Origin: Stutzerimonas kunmingensis
Lineage (GTDB): Bacteria > Pseudomonadota > Gammaproteobacteria > Pseudomonadales > Pseudomonadaceae
NCBI RefSeq assembly: GCF_014764705.1
Contig: NZ_JACXXG010000002.1
Location: 284,157-348,156 of the forward strand
Reading direction: 5' to 3'
DNA: 64,000 nucleotides
Shown: in pieces, positions 8,268-17,562 of the stretch
How positions within the stretch are numbered: the stretch's first letter is position 1
Layout of the letters: each line of letters begins with the position of its first letter
Notes under the pieces: generated by a model
Databases searched by the model: none
The model's input: the letters and a program-made list of their open reading frames with translations, nothing else
Told to the model about the DNA's origin: nothing
Translations under genes and position numbers: made by a program

Positions 8268-8360
8268 GGCGCGCTCCTTGTTCTTGTTCGTCGGGGGCAA
8301 AGGCCCGAGAGCATGAAACTGAACGCCTGGACGGTCAATGATCCAGGGCAAGCCTTATCG

Positions 8361-10151
8361 TCAGAGTGGCGTGAGCGGCCAGAACAGCGGAATCACCAGC
8401 GTCGCCACGACCCACAACAGCAGGTTCAGTGGTATGCCCACCTTGAGGAAGTCGGTGAAGCGGTAGCCACCGGCGTTGTAGACGAAGGTGTTGGTCTGAT
8501 AGCCGATCGGCGTGGCGAAACTGGCGCTGGCGGCGAACATCACGGCTACCACGAACGCGCGCGGGTCGACCCCCAGATGCTGGGCCAGGCCGATTGCGAT
8601 CGGGGTGATCAGTACGGCCACCGCGTTGTTCGACAGCATCTCGGTGAGCATCGAGGTCAGCAGGTAGATGAACGACAGCATGAACAGCGGGCCGGCCCAG
8701 GGGGTAATGGCCGTCACGTTCTGCACGACCAGCTGTACCAGGCCAACTTTGTCCATGGCGATGCTGATTGCCAGCATGCCGAAGATCAGGCTGAGGATCT
8801 TCCAGTCGACTGCCTTGTAGGCGTCCTCGACGTCCAGACAGCGCGTCGCCAACACCGCGGCCGTACCAATGATCGCCAGGCCTTCGATCGGCATCACGCC
8901 AAAGGCTGCCAACACCATGACCGCCAGGGTGGCGATGATCGCGATCGGTGCCTTGTCGCGGCGAAAGGCGCGCTCCTGTACCGCGTTGAGGCTGATCAGT
9001 TCGCCGTTGTCGGCAAAACGCTTGATCTGCGCGGGCGTGCCCTCGACCAGCATCACATCGCCGAACTGAAGCTGGAAATCGTCGAAGTTGCCCTGAATGT
9101 TCTCGTCCTGCCGGTGCACGGCCAAGACGCTGATGCCGTAGCGCGCGGACAGGTCGAGGTCGCGCATCGGTCGGTGGCTGTAGCGCGAGCCGCGGCCGAC
9201 GATGGCTTCGGCAAGGATCACGTCTTCGCTGCTGATGGTTTCGAAGGCGTCGCCCCGGTTAAAGGTCAGGTGGCCGCTTTCGCGCAGCTCCACCACGTCC
9301 TTTACCTGGCCATGGATCATCAGCAGATCGCCGGCGGTCAGGGTGAAGTCATGCTCCGGGCGGCTGAACAGCTGCGCGTTGCGGTTTACCTGCAGCACCT
9401 GCAGTCCGCTGCCGCCGTTCAGGTTGGCCTCGGCGAGGGTCTTTCCGATCACTGGTGAGTTCGACGGCACGCGCAGCTCGGTCATGAAGTTGCGATCAAG
9501 GCGCGGGCCGAGCAACTTGGACAGGGTGTCGCGTTCCGGCAGCAGATGCTTGCCGATGGTCAGCAGGTAGGCCATACCTGCAGCGGCCATGATCAGGCCT
9601 GCCGCGGTGATCTCGAACATGCCGAACGGCGCCAGCCCAGCCTTGCGCGCCACACCATCGACGAGGATGTTGGTCGAGGTGCCGATCATCGTCAGCGTGC
9701 CGCCGAGAATCGTGGCGTACGACAGCGGAATCAGCAGTTTCGAGGGCGTCGTGCCGGCGCGCTTGGCCAGGGAAATCGCCACCGGCGTGAGGATCGCCAC
9801 TACCGGCGTATTGTTCAGGCAGGCGGAAATCACCAGTGCGGTGATCGTCAGGCCGAACAGCACTCGTGTCGGGCTGGTGCCCACCAGATTACCGAGCCAG
9901 TTGCCCAGCGCATCGATGCAGCCAGTGCGTTCGAGCGCCGCCGAAATGATGAACATGCAGGCGATGGTGACCGGGGCCGAGTTGGACAGCACGCCGAGCA
10001 CTTCGCCGGGCGTCAGCAGCTGCGTCGCCAGCAGCACCGCCACGGCAATCGCAACGACGATATCCGGGCTCCAGCTCTCTCTTACGAACGCCACCAATAC
10101 CCAGATCAGCAAGGCGCAGACGAACAACAGCGGCAGCGATTCTGGAAGCAT
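8361..10151 (-). CDS. SLC13-family permease with two RCK_C (TrkA_C) domains
   Basis: A 596-residue inner-membrane transporter. The N-terminal half (about residues 5-200) and the C-terminal part (about 400-595) are strongly hydrophobic, with the family blocks NTPVVAILTPVAISLAKR and NNAVAVLITPIAIGLAQ. Between them lie two soluble TrkA_C-like domains (about residues 210-380, with ELRVPSNSPVIGKTLAE and GRGSRYSHRPMRDLDL). This layout is common in bacterial dicarboxylate/sulfate/citrate-type transporters. The substrate cannot be assigned; nearness to metY makes sulfate or a sulfur compound worth testing, but that is only context. AAGGACG precedes the ATG. Confidence 0.82.
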   Translation of the reverse strand: MLPESLPLLFVCALLIWVLVAFVRESWSPDIVVAIAVAVLLATQLLTPGEVLGVLSNSAPVTIACMFIISAALERTGCIDALGNWLGNLVGTSPTRVLFGLTITALVISACLNNTPVVAILTPVAISLAKRAGTTPSKLLIPLSYATILGGTLTMIGTSTNILVDGVARKAGLAPFGMFEITAAGLIMAAAGMAYLLTIGKHLLPERDTLSKLLGPRLDRNFMTELRVPSNSPVIGKTLAEANLNGGSGLQVLQVNRNAQLFSRPEHDFTLTAGDLLMIHGQVKDVVELRESGHLTFNRGDAFETISSEDVILAEAIVGRGSRYSHRPMRDLDLSARYGISVLAVHRQDENIQGNFDDFQLQFGDVMLVEGTPAQIKRFADNGELISLNAVQERAFRRDKAPIAIIATLAVMVLAAFGVMPIEGLAIIGTAAVLATRCLDVEDAYKAVDWKILSLIFGMLAISIAMDKVGLVQLVVQNVTAITPWAGPLFMLSFIYLLTSMLTEMLSNNAVAVLITPIAIGLAQHLGVDPRAFVVAVMFAASASFATPIGYQTNTFVYNAGGYRFTDFLKVGIPLNLLLWVVATLVIPLFWPLTPL

Positions 10152-10348
10152 GGACGTCCTTAAGGGTGGCGACTGAGGCGCGTCGAAACAACGGGCCCGC
10201 GGCGCAAGATAGAGACGTCAGCTTAGAGAGTCCAGAAACCTTTCCTGCTGTTTATATGCGATCTGGTTATTAATGGAGAGCGGGCGCGGCCGGCGAGCGG
10301 AGGGCTGGACCCGGCGACGTCGCTGAGTTGTCCGTCAGCAACGAATAA

Positions 10349-10376
10349 ACGAAGAAGCCACGCAGTGCGCGGCTTT
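10349..10376 (-). terminator. Candidate terminator after the tRNA
   Basis: On the minus strand, AAGCC and GGCTT arms (10355-10375) with an inner GCG/CGC pairing form a hairpin directly downstream of the tRNA. It is followed by CTTCGTTT, a weak U-rich tail. Confidence 0.5.
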
Positions 10377-10381
10377 GAAGG

Positions 10382-10458
10382 TGGTGGGCCCACACGGACT
10401 CGAACCGTGGACCAAAGGATTATGAGTCCTCTGCTCTAACCAACTGAGCTATAGGCCC
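10382..10458 (-). tRNA. tRNA with CAU anticodon, probably tRNA-Ile2 (lysidine type)
   Basis: A full 77-base cloverleaf on the minus strand with encoded CCA (10382-10384). The acceptor stem GGGCCTA pairs with TGGGCCC, the D-stem is GCTC/GAGC, the anticodon loop is CTCATAA (anticodon CAT), and the T-arm is CACGG TTCGAGT CCGTG. A CAU anticodon may be initiator Met, elongator Met or Ile2. Acceptor pairs C4-G69 and C5-G68 are the positive determinants of TilS (lysidine synthase), and E. coli elongator Met has U4-A69 and A5-U68. Pair 1-72 is G-C, so it is not the initiator. I therefore favour Ile2 reading AUA. Confidence 0.9.
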
Positions 10459-10473
10459 CCAGAAGGCCGGCGG

Positions 10474-10503
10474 ATTATACCGGCGGTATGGCGGCTGCGC
10501 CAA
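10474..10503 (-). promoter_or_regulatory. Promoter of the CAU tRNA
   Basis: Minus strand: TTGGCG (10498-10503), 18 bases, perfect TATAAT (10474-10479). The predicted transcript begins just before the tRNA 5' end at 10458, giving the very short leader usual for single tRNA genes. Confidence 0.7.
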
Positions 10504-10533
10504 TCGAAGCTAGCTGCTCCGAGGCATACGACA

Positions 10534-10564
10534 GAAAAAAGAACCCCCGGCATGCCGGGGGTTC
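10534..10564 (-). terminator. rpoD intrinsic terminator
   Basis: Minus strand: GAACCCCCGGC and GCCGGGGGTTC form a strong GC hairpin with a minimal loop, followed by TTTTTTCT. It ends 6 bases downstream of the rpoD stop, closing the rpsU-dnaG-rpoD operon and insulating the tRNA. Confidence 0.92.
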
Positions 10565-10569
10565 TGGTC

Positions 10570-12423
10570 TTACTCGTCGAGGAAGGAGCGCAGGTGCTCG
10601 CTTCTCGTCGGGTGGCGCAGCTTGCGCAGCGCCTTGGCTTCGATCTGACGGATTCGCTCGCGGGTGACATCGAACTGCTTGCCGACTTCCTCGAGGGTGT
10701 GGTCGGTGTTCATATCGATGCCGAAGCGCATGCGCAGTACCTTGGCTTCACGCGCCGTGAGGCCGGAGAGCACTTCGCGAGTGGCTTCCTTGAGGCTTTC
10801 CACAGTGGCTACGTCAATTGGCGACTGCATGGCCGAGTCTTCGATGAAGTCACCCAGGTGCGAGTCTTCGTCGTCACCGATTGGCGTTTCCATGGAGATC
10901 GGCTCTTTGGCGATCTTCAGTACCTTGCGGATCTTGTCCTCGGGCATTTCCATGCGTTCGCCCAGCTCTTCAGGTGTGGGTTCGCGACCCATTTCCTGCA
11001 GCATCTGACGGGAGATGCGGTTGAGCTTGTTGATCGTCTCGATCATGTGAACCGGGATGCGGATGGTCCGCGCCTGGTCGGCAATGGAACGAGTGATCGC
11101 CTGGCGAATCCACCAGGTGGCGTAGGTAGAGAACTTGTAGCCGCGGCGGTATTCGAACTTGTCCACCGCCTTCATCAGGCCGATGTTGCCTTCCTGGATC
11201 AGATCAAGGAACTGCAGGCCGCGGTTGGTGTACTTCTTCGCGATCGAGATGACCAGGCGCAGGTTGGCTTCAACCATCTCTTTCTTCGCACGGCGGGCTT
11301 TGGCCTCGCCGATGGACATGCGACGGTTGATGTCCTTGATGTCAGCGATGACCAGGTCGCATTCCTGTTCCAGCTCGATCAGCTTCTGCTGGCAGCGAAC
11401 GATGTCTTCCTTGCGGGTGCCGATGGCTTCGGCATACTTGCCTTTGCCGGAAGCCAGTTGCTCGGCCCAGTCGAGATTGGTCTCGTTGTTCGGGAACTGA
11501 CGCAGGAAGTCGGCGCGCGGCATGCGGGCGTCACGCACGCACAGCTGCATGATGGCGCGCTCCTGGGCGCGGATCTGGCTCAGGGCGTTGCGAACGCGCT
11601 CGACCAGTGCGTCGTACTGCTTGGGTACGAGCTTGATCGGCATGAACAGAATGGCGAGTGCTTCGAGCTCCTCGACGGCCTGCTGGCTGGCGCGGCCGTG
11701 CTTCTTCAGCGCCTTCTTGGCTTTCTCCAGCTGCTCGGCGACTGCGCCGAAACGCATACGCGCGACCTCGGGGTCGGGGCCGCCATCGCCTTCTTCCTCT
11801 TCGCTGTCGGAATCGTCCTCTTCCTCATCATCCTTGTCGTCGGCCGCCGGCTTCGCGGTGGTCTGCGGGGTTTCCGGCTCGACCTCCTGAGGACCAGCGG
11901 CGCCGTCGTCGTCAGGGTCGATGTAACCGCTGAGGATGTCGGACAGGCGGCCACCTTCGGTCGTCACTCGCTCATAGTCGGCGAGAATGCTGTCGACGGT
12001 GCCGGGGAAGTGAGCGATGGCGCTCATCACTTCGCGAATGCCTTCCTCGATGCGTTTGGCGATTTCGATCTCGCCTTCGCGGGTCAGCAGTTCGACCGTG
12101 CCCATTTCACGCATGTACATGCGAACGGGATCGGTGGTTCGACCGATGTCGGTCTCGACCGCAGCGAGTGCGGCGGCGGCCTCTTCGGCAGCGGCTTCAT
12201 CGGTATCGGCTTCGGCCAGCAACAGGGCATCGGCATCCGGGGCAACCTCGAATACATTGATACCCATGTCATTGATCATGCGAATGATGTCTTCCACCTG
12301 TTCCGGATCGGAAATATCCTCCGGTAGGTGGTCGTTGACCTCTGCGTAAGTCAGGTAACCCTGCTCACGGCCACGCTGGATCAACTCTTTGAGGCGGGAC
12401 TGCTGTTGCGCTTTTCCGGACAT
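10570..12423 (-). CDS. rpoD: RNA polymerase sigma factor RpoD (sigma70)
   Basis: A 617-residue primary sigma factor. Region 1.1 is at the N terminus, followed by region 1.2 ([16 protein letters not shown]), a long acidic spacer (about residues 150-220, rich in Asp and Glu) in the non-conserved region, region 2 ([19 protein letters not shown]), region 3 and region 4.2 with the DNA-binding helix ([20 protein letters not shown]). It directs RNA polymerase to housekeeping promoters. It is the last gene of the macromolecular synthesis operon, 67 bases after dnaG, and ends at a strong terminator. Confidence 0.98.
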   Translation of the reverse strand: MSGKAQQQSRLKELIQRGREQGYLTYAEVNDHLPEDISDPEQVEDIIRMINDMGINVFEVAPDADALLLAEADTDEAAAEEAAAALAAVETDIGRTTDPVRMYMREMGTVELLTREGEIEIAKRIEEGIREVMSAIAHFPGTVDSILADYERVTTEGGRLSDILSGYIDPDDDGAAGPQEVEPETPQTTAKPAADDKDDEEEDDSDSEEEEGDGGPDPEVARMRFGAVAEQLEKAKKALKKHGRASQQAVEELEALAILFMPIKLVPKQYDALVERVRNALSQIRAQERAIMQLCVRDARMPRADFLRQFPNNETNLDWAEQLASGKGKYAEAIGTRKEDIVRCQQKLIELEQECDLVIADIKDINRRMSIGEAKARRAKKEMVEANLRLVISIAKKYTNRGLQFLDLIQEGNIGLMKAVDKFEYRRGYKFSTYATWWIRQAITRSIADQARTIRIPVHMIETINKLNRISRQMLQEMGREPTPEELGERMEMPEDKIRKVLKIAKEPISMETPIGDDEDSHLGDFIEDSAMQSPIDVATVESLKEATREVLSGLTAREAKVLRMRFGIDMNTDHTLEEVGKQFDVTRERIRQIEAKALRKLRHPTRSEHLRSFLDE

Positions 12424-12490
12424 ATAACCCTATCCACTGAAGGTTCTGGCGGGCTGAAAACAAGCTGAGCATTATAGCCGAGCTAGGACC

Positions 12491-14434
12491 TCAGACGCCA
12501 GTTGAGGTCGGTGTAGCGGGTATTGCATTACGGCTCAGCAGGTTACGCAGTTGGTCTTTTTCCTCTGCGCTGAGTTCACCTTGGCGAGCCTTACGCAGCA
12601 GGCTTTCGAGTCGGCGTTCCCGCTGTCGGGCGGCAAGGCTATTAATGGTGTCGAAAAACTGCTGTTCAAGGTTATCGGCCGAGATCAGCCATTCTTTCTC
12701 TGCAAGTGCGCGTAAAAGTCGCCCTTGGTCGGTTCCATGCCAGCGGGCGATCAGCTGCAGGCTACGCAGCTTCGGGTTCTTCTGCAGCGTGCCAAGCAGG
12801 GCGACAAGCAATTGTGCGTATGTGTCGTCTTCTGCGGCGAAATGGCTGACGTCCTCGACCTTTTGTGCTAGCTCCGGGTGGTGCAGCAGCGTTCGCAGCG
12901 TGGTCAGGGTCGGCGGCTCGACGGTAGCTGGCGTACGCGGACCGCGAGGTTTGAAGTCTGGTCGCTGCCCGGATTTTTTCCAGTCTTTCTTCCATTCCTT
13001 TTTTTCGCCGCGTTGTGGCTTGGGCGCTTCGGGAGGTTGGAAGTAGTCGGTCTCGGCGTAGTGCGAACCCGTGTCGTAATATGCGGCGTCGTCGTACTCG
13101 GCCGAGTTGTTGCTGGGTGCGGTGGTTGGCGCTGCTGCCATATGCTGCAGTGCTTCCCCGTTCAGACCAGTGATCTCGGTGAGACGCTGGCGCATCAATG
13201 CGCGCAGGTTTGCACCGGGAATCTTTTCGATAAGCGGCGCTGCCAGGGTGGCCAAGTGGGCCTTGCCTTCCAGTGAGCGTGGATCGGCTTCGTCGCTCAG
13301 TTGCTGGAAGAAGTAATCGGCCAGTGGCTGTGAGTGCTGCTGAATGCGCGCGCGAAAAGCATCGGTGCCCTCGGCGCGGACCAGTGTGTCCGGGTCCTCT
13401 CCGTCGGGCAGGAACAGAAAGCGCGCCCGGCGGCCATCCTGCAGGTTCGGTAGCGTGGCTTCCAGTGCTCGCCAGGCGGCTTTGCGTCCGGCCGCGTCGC
13501 CATCGAAGCAGAACAGCACGCTGGGTACGATGCGGAACAGGCGCTTGAGATGCTCTTCGCTGGTTGCCGTACCAAGGGTGGCCACGGCGTTGCGCAAGCC
13601 TTGCTGGGCCAGTGCAATGACGTCCATGTAGCCCTCGACCACCATGATCTCGTCGAGATCTCGGTTGGCCTGCCGCGCTTCGTAAAGGCCGTAGAGTTCC
13701 TGGCCCTTGTGGAATACCGGGGTTTCCGGCGAATTCAGGTACTTGGGCTTGTCGTCGCCCAGAACGCGACCGCCGAAGGCGATGACCCGGCCGCGGCTGT
13801 CGCGGATGGGGAACATTACGCGATCGCGGAAACGGTCATAGCGTTTGCCGTTCTCGGCGTTCTCGATCAGCAGGCCGGCGTCGATCAGCGCTTTCTGCTG
13901 AAGCGCATCGCCGCCGAGATGCTTCATCAGGTTGTCCCAGCCGGGCGGGGCGAAGCCCAATCCGAAATCCCGGGCAATCACGCCGGACAGGCCGCGGCCC
14001 TTGAGGTACTCCACGGCCGACTTGCGGGTCGCGTGGCTTTTCAGGGCTTGGCGGTAGTAATCGGCGGCGGCAGCCAGCAGTGGGTAGAGTGGCGAATCGA
14101 CCGGCTGGCGTGGCTTGTGTTTGCGGCCGCTTTCCTCGTGGGGGACTTCCATTCCCGCGCGCTTGGCCAGTTCCTCGACTGCCTGGGGGAAGTCCAGCTG
14201 GTCGTGGTCCATGACGAAGCCCAGCGCATTGCCGCCAGCGCCGCAGCCGAAGCAATAGTAGAACTGCTTGTCCGGACTGACGCTGAACGAGGGCGTCTTT
14301 TCCTTGTGAAAAGGGCAGAGGGCGCTGTAGTTCTTGCCGGCCTTTTTCAGTTGGATGCGCGAGCCGACCACCTCGACGATGTCGGAGCGATTGAGCAGGT
14401 CGTCGATGAAGGATTGGGGGATCAGGCCGGCCAT
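12491..14434 (-). CDS. dnaG: DNA primase DnaG
   Basis: A 647-residue primase. The N-terminal CHC2 zinc finger is visible (Cys40, His43, Cys61, Cys64 in ALCPFHKEK and YYCFGCG). The central TOPRIM polymerase domain has VVEGYMDVIAL and FDGDAAGRKAA. A flexible, charged, Lys/Trp-rich linker (about residues 480-510) leads to a C-terminal helicase-binding domain (LRTLLHHPELAQ and onward). It makes RNA primers at the replication fork and binds DnaB through the C terminus. It is the middle gene of rpsU-dnaG-rpoD. Confidence 0.98.
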   Translation of the reverse strand: MAGLIPQSFIDDLLNRSDIVEVVGSRIQLKKAGKNYSALCPFHKEKTPSFSVSPDKQFYYCFGCGAGGNALGFVMDHDQLDFPQAVEELAKRAGMEVPHEESGRKHKPRQPVDSPLYPLLAAAADYYRQALKSHATRKSAVEYLKGRGLSGVIARDFGLGFAPPGWDNLMKHLGGDALQQKALIDAGLLIENAENGKRYDRFRDRVMFPIRDSRGRVIAFGGRVLGDDKPKYLNSPETPVFHKGQELYGLYEARQANRDLDEIMVVEGYMDVIALAQQGLRNAVATLGTATSEEHLKRLFRIVPSVLFCFDGDAAGRKAAWRALEATLPNLQDGRRARFLFLPDGEDPDTLVRAEGTDAFRARIQQHSQPLADYFFQQLSDEADPRSLEGKAHLATLAAPLIEKIPGANLRALMRQRLTEITGLNGEALQHMAAAPTTAPSNNSAEYDDAAYYDTGSHYAETDYFQPPEAPKPQRGEKKEWKKDWKKSGQRPDFKPRGPRTPATVEPPTLTTLRTLLHHPELAQKVEDVSHFAAEDDTYAQLLVALLGTLQKNPKLRSLQLIARWHGTDQGRLLRALAEKEWLISADNLEQQFFDTINSLAARQRERRLESLLRKARQGELSAEEKDQLRNLLSRNAIPATPTSTGV

Positions 14435-14454
14435 AGAGGTATCTGATTACGCTC

Positions 14455-14526
14455 GCATTGCATGAGCCGGAAATGAAAAAACTCCGGCCTTTCGCCGGCT
14501 GGCGAAGCGGAGTAAGCATGCAATGC
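14455..14526 (-). repeat. Nested inverted repeat between rpsU and dnaG
   Basis: GCATTGCATG (14455-14464) and CATGCAATGC (14517-14526) are perfect 10-base inverted repeats. Inside them ACTCCG (14481-14486) pairs with CGGAGT (14508-14513), and CTTTCGCC pairs with GGCGAAG. The whole can form a long branched stem in the operon message, right after the rpsU terminator and before dnaG. It probably sets the ratio of S21 to primase mRNA by processing or termination. Confidence 0.6.
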
Positions 14527-14527
14527 A

Positions 14528-14549
14528 AAGCCCGGCCTGAGCCGGGCTT
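14528..14549 (-). terminator. Internal terminator after rpsU
   Basis: AAGCCCGGC and GCCGGGCTT form a perfect 9-base stem with a 4-base loop, 23 bases after the rpsU stop; the tail is short (TTTGC). In E. coli the same position carries an internal terminator that lowers dnaG expression relative to rpsU. Confidence 0.75.
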
Positions 14550-14572
14550 GATGCGACGTCAGCTGTACTGGA

Positions 14573-14788
14573 TTAGTACAGGCGGACGCTGCGGCGCTGC
14601 TCGCGCTGCACTTTCTTGGCGTGACGCTTGACTGCAGCGGCAGCCTTGCGCTTGCGCTCGGAAGTCGGCTTCTCGTAGAACTCGCGCGAGCGGACTTCGG
14701 CCAGAACGCCTGCTTTTTCGCAGGAACGCTTGAAACGACGCAGTGCTACGTCGAAGGGTTCATTCTCTTTAACTTTGACAGCGGGCAT
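14573..14788 (-). CDS. rpsU: 30S ribosomal protein S21
   Basis: A 71-residue basic protein starting [19 protein letters not shown], typical of S21, with [16 protein letters not shown] and a very basic C terminus ending RRSVRLY. It binds the 30S platform and helps the Shine-Dalgarno interaction. It is the first gene of the macromolecular synthesis operon. A GAAGG ribosome site lies upstream and a promoter is visible about 80 bases before the start. Confidence 0.98.
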   Translation of the reverse strand: MPAVKVKENEPFDVALRRFKRSCEKAGVLAEVRSREFYEKPTSERKRKAAAAVKRHAKKVQREQRRSVRLY

Positions 14789-14869
14789 CCAGGACTTACC
14801 TTCACTTGATTACCGGTGGCAACGCGCTTCGGCAATGACTCGCAAGCACGCTGGTTTTAAGGGTTGCGG

Positions 14870-14898
14870 ATGTTACCCGCTCCAATTGCGGAATGCAA
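14870..14898 (-). promoter_or_regulatory. Promoter of rpsU-dnaG-rpoD operon
   Basis: Minus strand: TTGCAT (14893-14898), 17 bases, TAACAT (14870-14875). The spacing is ideal and the site sits in the divergent rpsU/tsaD region. Confidence 0.65.
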
Positions 14899-14984
14899 AG
14901 CCCCTGATCGAAAAGCGCTGGTCGGTCGGACGGCCCGACGATTAATATGCACGGCTTCATTCGCCCTCCGGAAAGGTTGAACCC

Positions 14985-16010
14985 ATGCTGGTGCTGGGGT
15001 TGGAAACGTCCTGCGACGAGACTGGTGTCGCGCTTTACGACAGCGAACAGGGCCTGCTGGCCGACGCGCTATTCAGCCAGATCGACCTGCATCGCGTCTA
15101 TGGCGGCGTGGTGCCTGAGCTCGCCTCGCGCGATCACGTGAAACGCATGCTGCCGCTGATTCGCCAGGTGCTGGAGGAGGCGGGCCGCGAGGCCGGCCAG
15201 ATCGATGCGGTGGCCTATACGGCCGGTCCCGGACTGGTCGGTGCGCTGCTGGTTGGGGCCTCCTGCGCCCAGGCGCTGGCGTTGGCCTGGGGCGTACCGG
15301 CTGTCGGCGTGCACCATATGGAAGGTCACCTGCTGGCACCGATGCTCGAAGCGCAGCCGCCGCAGTTCCCGTTCGTCGCCTTACTGGTGTCGGGTGGCCA
15401 TACGCAGGTTGTTCGCGTGGATGGCATTGGCCGGTACGAGCTGCTCGGCGAATCGGTGGACGATGCCGCCGGTGAAGCCTTCGACAAGACCGCAAAGCTG
15501 ATGGGCCTGCGTTATCCCGGCGGGCCGGAAATCGCCCGTCTGGCCGAGCAGGGCACTCCGGGACGCTTCGTCTTTCCGCGGCCGATGACTGATCGGCCCG
15601 GTCTGGATTTCAGTTTCAGCGGCCTGAAGACCTTTACCCTCAATACCTGGCAGCAGTGCCGCAGCGCGGGCGACGAATCCGAGCAGACCCGCTGCGACAT
15701 CGCGCTGGCGTTCCAGCAGGCTGTGGTCGAAACCCTGACCATCAAATGTCGCCGAGCCCTTAGGCAGACGGGCCTGACGTCGCTGGTCATCGCCGGCGGG
15801 GTCAGCGCCAATCAGTCTCTGCGCCAGGCGCTGGAGCGGATGCTCGGTGAGTTCAACGGTCAGGTCTTCTATGCGCGGCCACGTTTCTGCACCGACAACG
15901 GTGCGATGATCGCTTACGCTGGCTGTCAGCGCTTGCTCGCCGGGCAGCATGATGGTCCGGCGATCACCGTACAGCCGCGTTGGTCGATGGACACACTGCC
16001 GGCGATCTGA
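14985..16010 (+). CDS. tsaD: tRNA threonylcarbamoyladenosine biosynthesis protein TsaD
   Basis: A 341-residue ASKHA-fold enzyme. It begins [19 protein letters not shown], and the metal-binding histidines are in [11 protein letters not shown] (His111, His115); [10 protein letters not shown] and the C-terminal [13 protein letters not shown] match the family. With TsaB and TsaE it transfers the threonylcarbamoyl group to A37 of tRNAs reading ANN codons. It is divergent from rpsU, an arrangement shared with E. coli. GGAAAGG lies upstream of the ATG. Confidence 0.98.
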   Translation: MLVLGLETSCDETGVALYDSEQGLLADALFSQIDLHRVYGGVVPELASRDHVKRMLPLIRQVLEEAGREAGQIDAVAYTAGPGLVGALLVGASCAQALALAWGVPAVGVHHMEGHLLAPMLEAQPPQFPFVALLVSGGHTQVVRVDGIGRYELLGESVDDAAGEAFDKTAKLMGLRYPGGPEIARLAEQGTPGRFVFPRPMTDRPGLDFSFSGLKTFTLNTWQQCRSAGDESEQTRCDIALAFQQAVVETLTIKCRRALRQTGLTSLVIAGGVSANQSLRQALERMLGEFNGQVFYARPRFCTDNGAMIAYAGCQRLLAGQHDGPAITVQPRWSMDTLPAI

Positions 16011-16025
16011 TGAGCGTCAGAGCGG

Positions 16026-16604
16026 TCAGAAATGCCGTTCCCGGCCGGCGAAAAGGTCGCGCACGTTGCTGCGATGGCGCCAGACGATCAGTGTGGCGAG
16101 CAGGCTCATCGGCAACAGCGCGCCGGGTTGCTGCCAGGCCAGCAGTGGCAGGCATAGCGGCAGGGCGATAAGGGCAGCCAGCGAGCTGGTCCGGGTCAGG
16201 CGGAATACCAGCAGCCAGGCGACGATGGCCAGCAGTGCGGCCGGCGGGTAGAGCGCGAGCAGGGTGCCGGCGGCGGTGGCGACACCCTTGCCGCCACGGA
16301 AGCGAAAATACAACGGATAGAGATGGCCGCAGACCGCTGCCAGACCGATCCAGGCCTGTTGCTGGACGGACATGTCCAGCGAGGCGGCCAGCAGTACGGG
16401 CAGCAGGCCCTTGAGCAGATCGCCGAACAGCGTGCAGATCGCCAGTCGCTTGCCTGCCAGACGAAGCATATTGGTGGCGCCGGGATTGCCGGAGCCACCG
16501 ACACGCGGGTCGGGCATTCCGGCCAGGCGGCTAAGCAGTATGGCGAATGACAGCGAGCCGATCAGGTACGCGAGCAAGGTCAGCAGCCAGAACATGGAAT
16601 CCAT
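16026..16604 (-). CDS. plsY: Glycerol-3-phosphate acyltransferase PlsY
   Basis: A 192-residue polytopic membrane protein with about five helices. The glycine-rich [13 protein letters not shown] near residue 37 and [11 protein letters not shown] near residue 104 are the catalytic and substrate motifs of PlsY, which transfers the acyl group from acyl phosphate to glycerol-3-phosphate in the first step of phospholipid synthesis. It is convergent with tsaD (15 bases between stops) and divergent from folB. Residue 4 (16595) is an alternative start. Confidence 0.96.
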   Translation of the reverse strand: MDSMFWLLTLLAYLIGSLSFAILLSRLAGMPDPRVGGSGNPGATNMLRLAGKRLAICTLFGDLLKGLLPVLLAASLDMSVQQQAWIGLAAVCGHLYPLYFRFRGGKGVATAAGTLLALYPPAALLAIVAWLLVFRLTRTSSLAALIALPLCLPLLAWQQPGALLPMSLLATLIVWRHRSNVRDLFAGRERHF

Positions 16605-16670
16605 CCGGGGCAGGGAGCCTATGAGTCTAACGGCGCGTTTCGAGCTTGTCGTGCCGCAGGAGAACGTTGC

Positions 16671-17024
16671 GTGGATACAGTCTTCATCGAAGGCCTGGAA
16701 GTGGATACGGTAATCGGCGCCTACGACTGGGAGCGCGGGATTCGCCAGTGCCTGCAGCTCGACCTGACGCTGGGCTGGGACATACGACCGGCCGCCGATA
16801 ATGATGAGCTGGACAAGGCTCTGGACTATGCCAAGGTCGCTGCGGCCATCGATCAGTTCGCCTGCGCGGCGCGCTTCGAGCTGGTCGAAACCTTCGCTGA
16901 GCGTCTGGCGCGAAAGTTGATGAGCGAGTTCGGCATCGTCTGGCTGCGCCTGCGGGTCACCAAACCAGGCGTCAATGCGCGTGCCCGTGCGCTGGGCGTG
17001 GAGATCGAACGCGGATGTCGCTGA
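16671..17024 (+). CDS. folB: Dihydroneopterin aldolase FolB
   Basis: A 117-residue FolB-type enzyme. It starts with GTG at 16671, placed 10 bases after [30 protein letters not shown] contains the family's IGxYxWER signature, and [21 protein letters not shown] holds the conserved lysine and C terminus. It cleaves dihydroneopterin to the pterin for folate synthesis. Its end overlaps folK by 10 bases, so the two consecutive folate steps are translated together. Confidence 0.95.
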   Translation: MDTVFIEGLEVDTVIGAYDWERGIRQCLQLDLTLGWDIRPAADNDELDKALDYAKVAAAIDQFACAARFELVETFAERLARKLMSEFGIVWLRLRVTKPGVNARARALGVEIERGCR

Positions 17025-17557
17025 CCCCCGTCATGCTCGGCCTGGGCAGCAATGTGCAGCGCATCGAGCGCCTGCATGCCGGGCTCGATGCGCTGGCCGA
17101 GCTGCTGCAGGATATGCGTTGCTCACCAGTGTTCGAGAGCCTGGCGGTGGGCTATAAGGGCGACAACTTCTACAACCTGGTGGTCGCCGGCTACACCGAC
17201 CTGCCGCTGACGGAACTGGACCGCCGGCTCAAGTTCATTGAGGCGGACAATGGCCGTTACGCGCCGGATCGCAAGGGGTTGCCGCTGGATATCGATGTGC
17301 TGCTGTATGGCGAGCTGGTCGGCAACTTCCATGGCTTGCTGCTGCCGCGTGCGGAGATCCTGAAGAACGCCTTCGTGCTCTGGCCGCTGGCGTTATTGGC
17401 GCCGACCGTCAAACATCCCGCTGCAGGCGAGGTCTTTGCCGATCTGTGGGCGCAGTCATCCATCGACCAGCAGCTCTGGCCAGTGCCGTTTCAGTGGCGC
17501 GGCAGCGAGCTGACGCCTGCCGATCTGATCCGCAACCATCCTCCACAGCGCGCCTGA
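17015..17557 (+). CDS. folK: 2-amino-4-hydroxy-6-hydroxymethyldihydropteridine pyrophosphokinase family (FolK)
   Basis: A 180-residue HPPK-fold protein that begins [21 protein letters not shown] after a short extension. The core signature is recognisable as [16 protein letters not shown], where classical FolK has RWGPRTLDLDIL. The aspartates of the metal site are kept (DIDVL), but the loop is divergent, which is usual for the folB-linked copy in pseudomonads (a second, canonical folK lies near panB in P. aeruginosa). It probably makes the pterin pyrophosphate for folate, though reduced activity is possible. Confidence 0.85.
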   Translation: MSLTPVMLGLGSNVQRIERLHAGLDALAELLQDMRCSPVFESLAVGYKGDNFYNLVVAGYTDLPLTELDRRLKFIEADNGRYAPDRKGLPLDIDVLLYGELVGNFHGLLLPRAEILKNAFVLWPLALLAPTVKHPAAGEVFADLWAQSSIDQQLWPVPFQWRGSELTPADLIRNHPPQRA

Positions 17558-17562
17558 ATGCC

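Noticed and set aside
8268..8360. SAM riboswitch before metY
   Set aside because: Only 93 bases separate the genes, with no multi-helix fold resembling a SAM aptamer.
1..10381. Integrated element using the CAU tRNA
   Set aside because: No integrase, no repeat of the tRNA 3' end and no mobility gene seen; only synteny change supports it.
11780..11900. Repeat array inside rpoD
   Set aside because: It is the coding region of the acidic, low-complexity spacer of sigma70, in frame and normal for pseudomonads.
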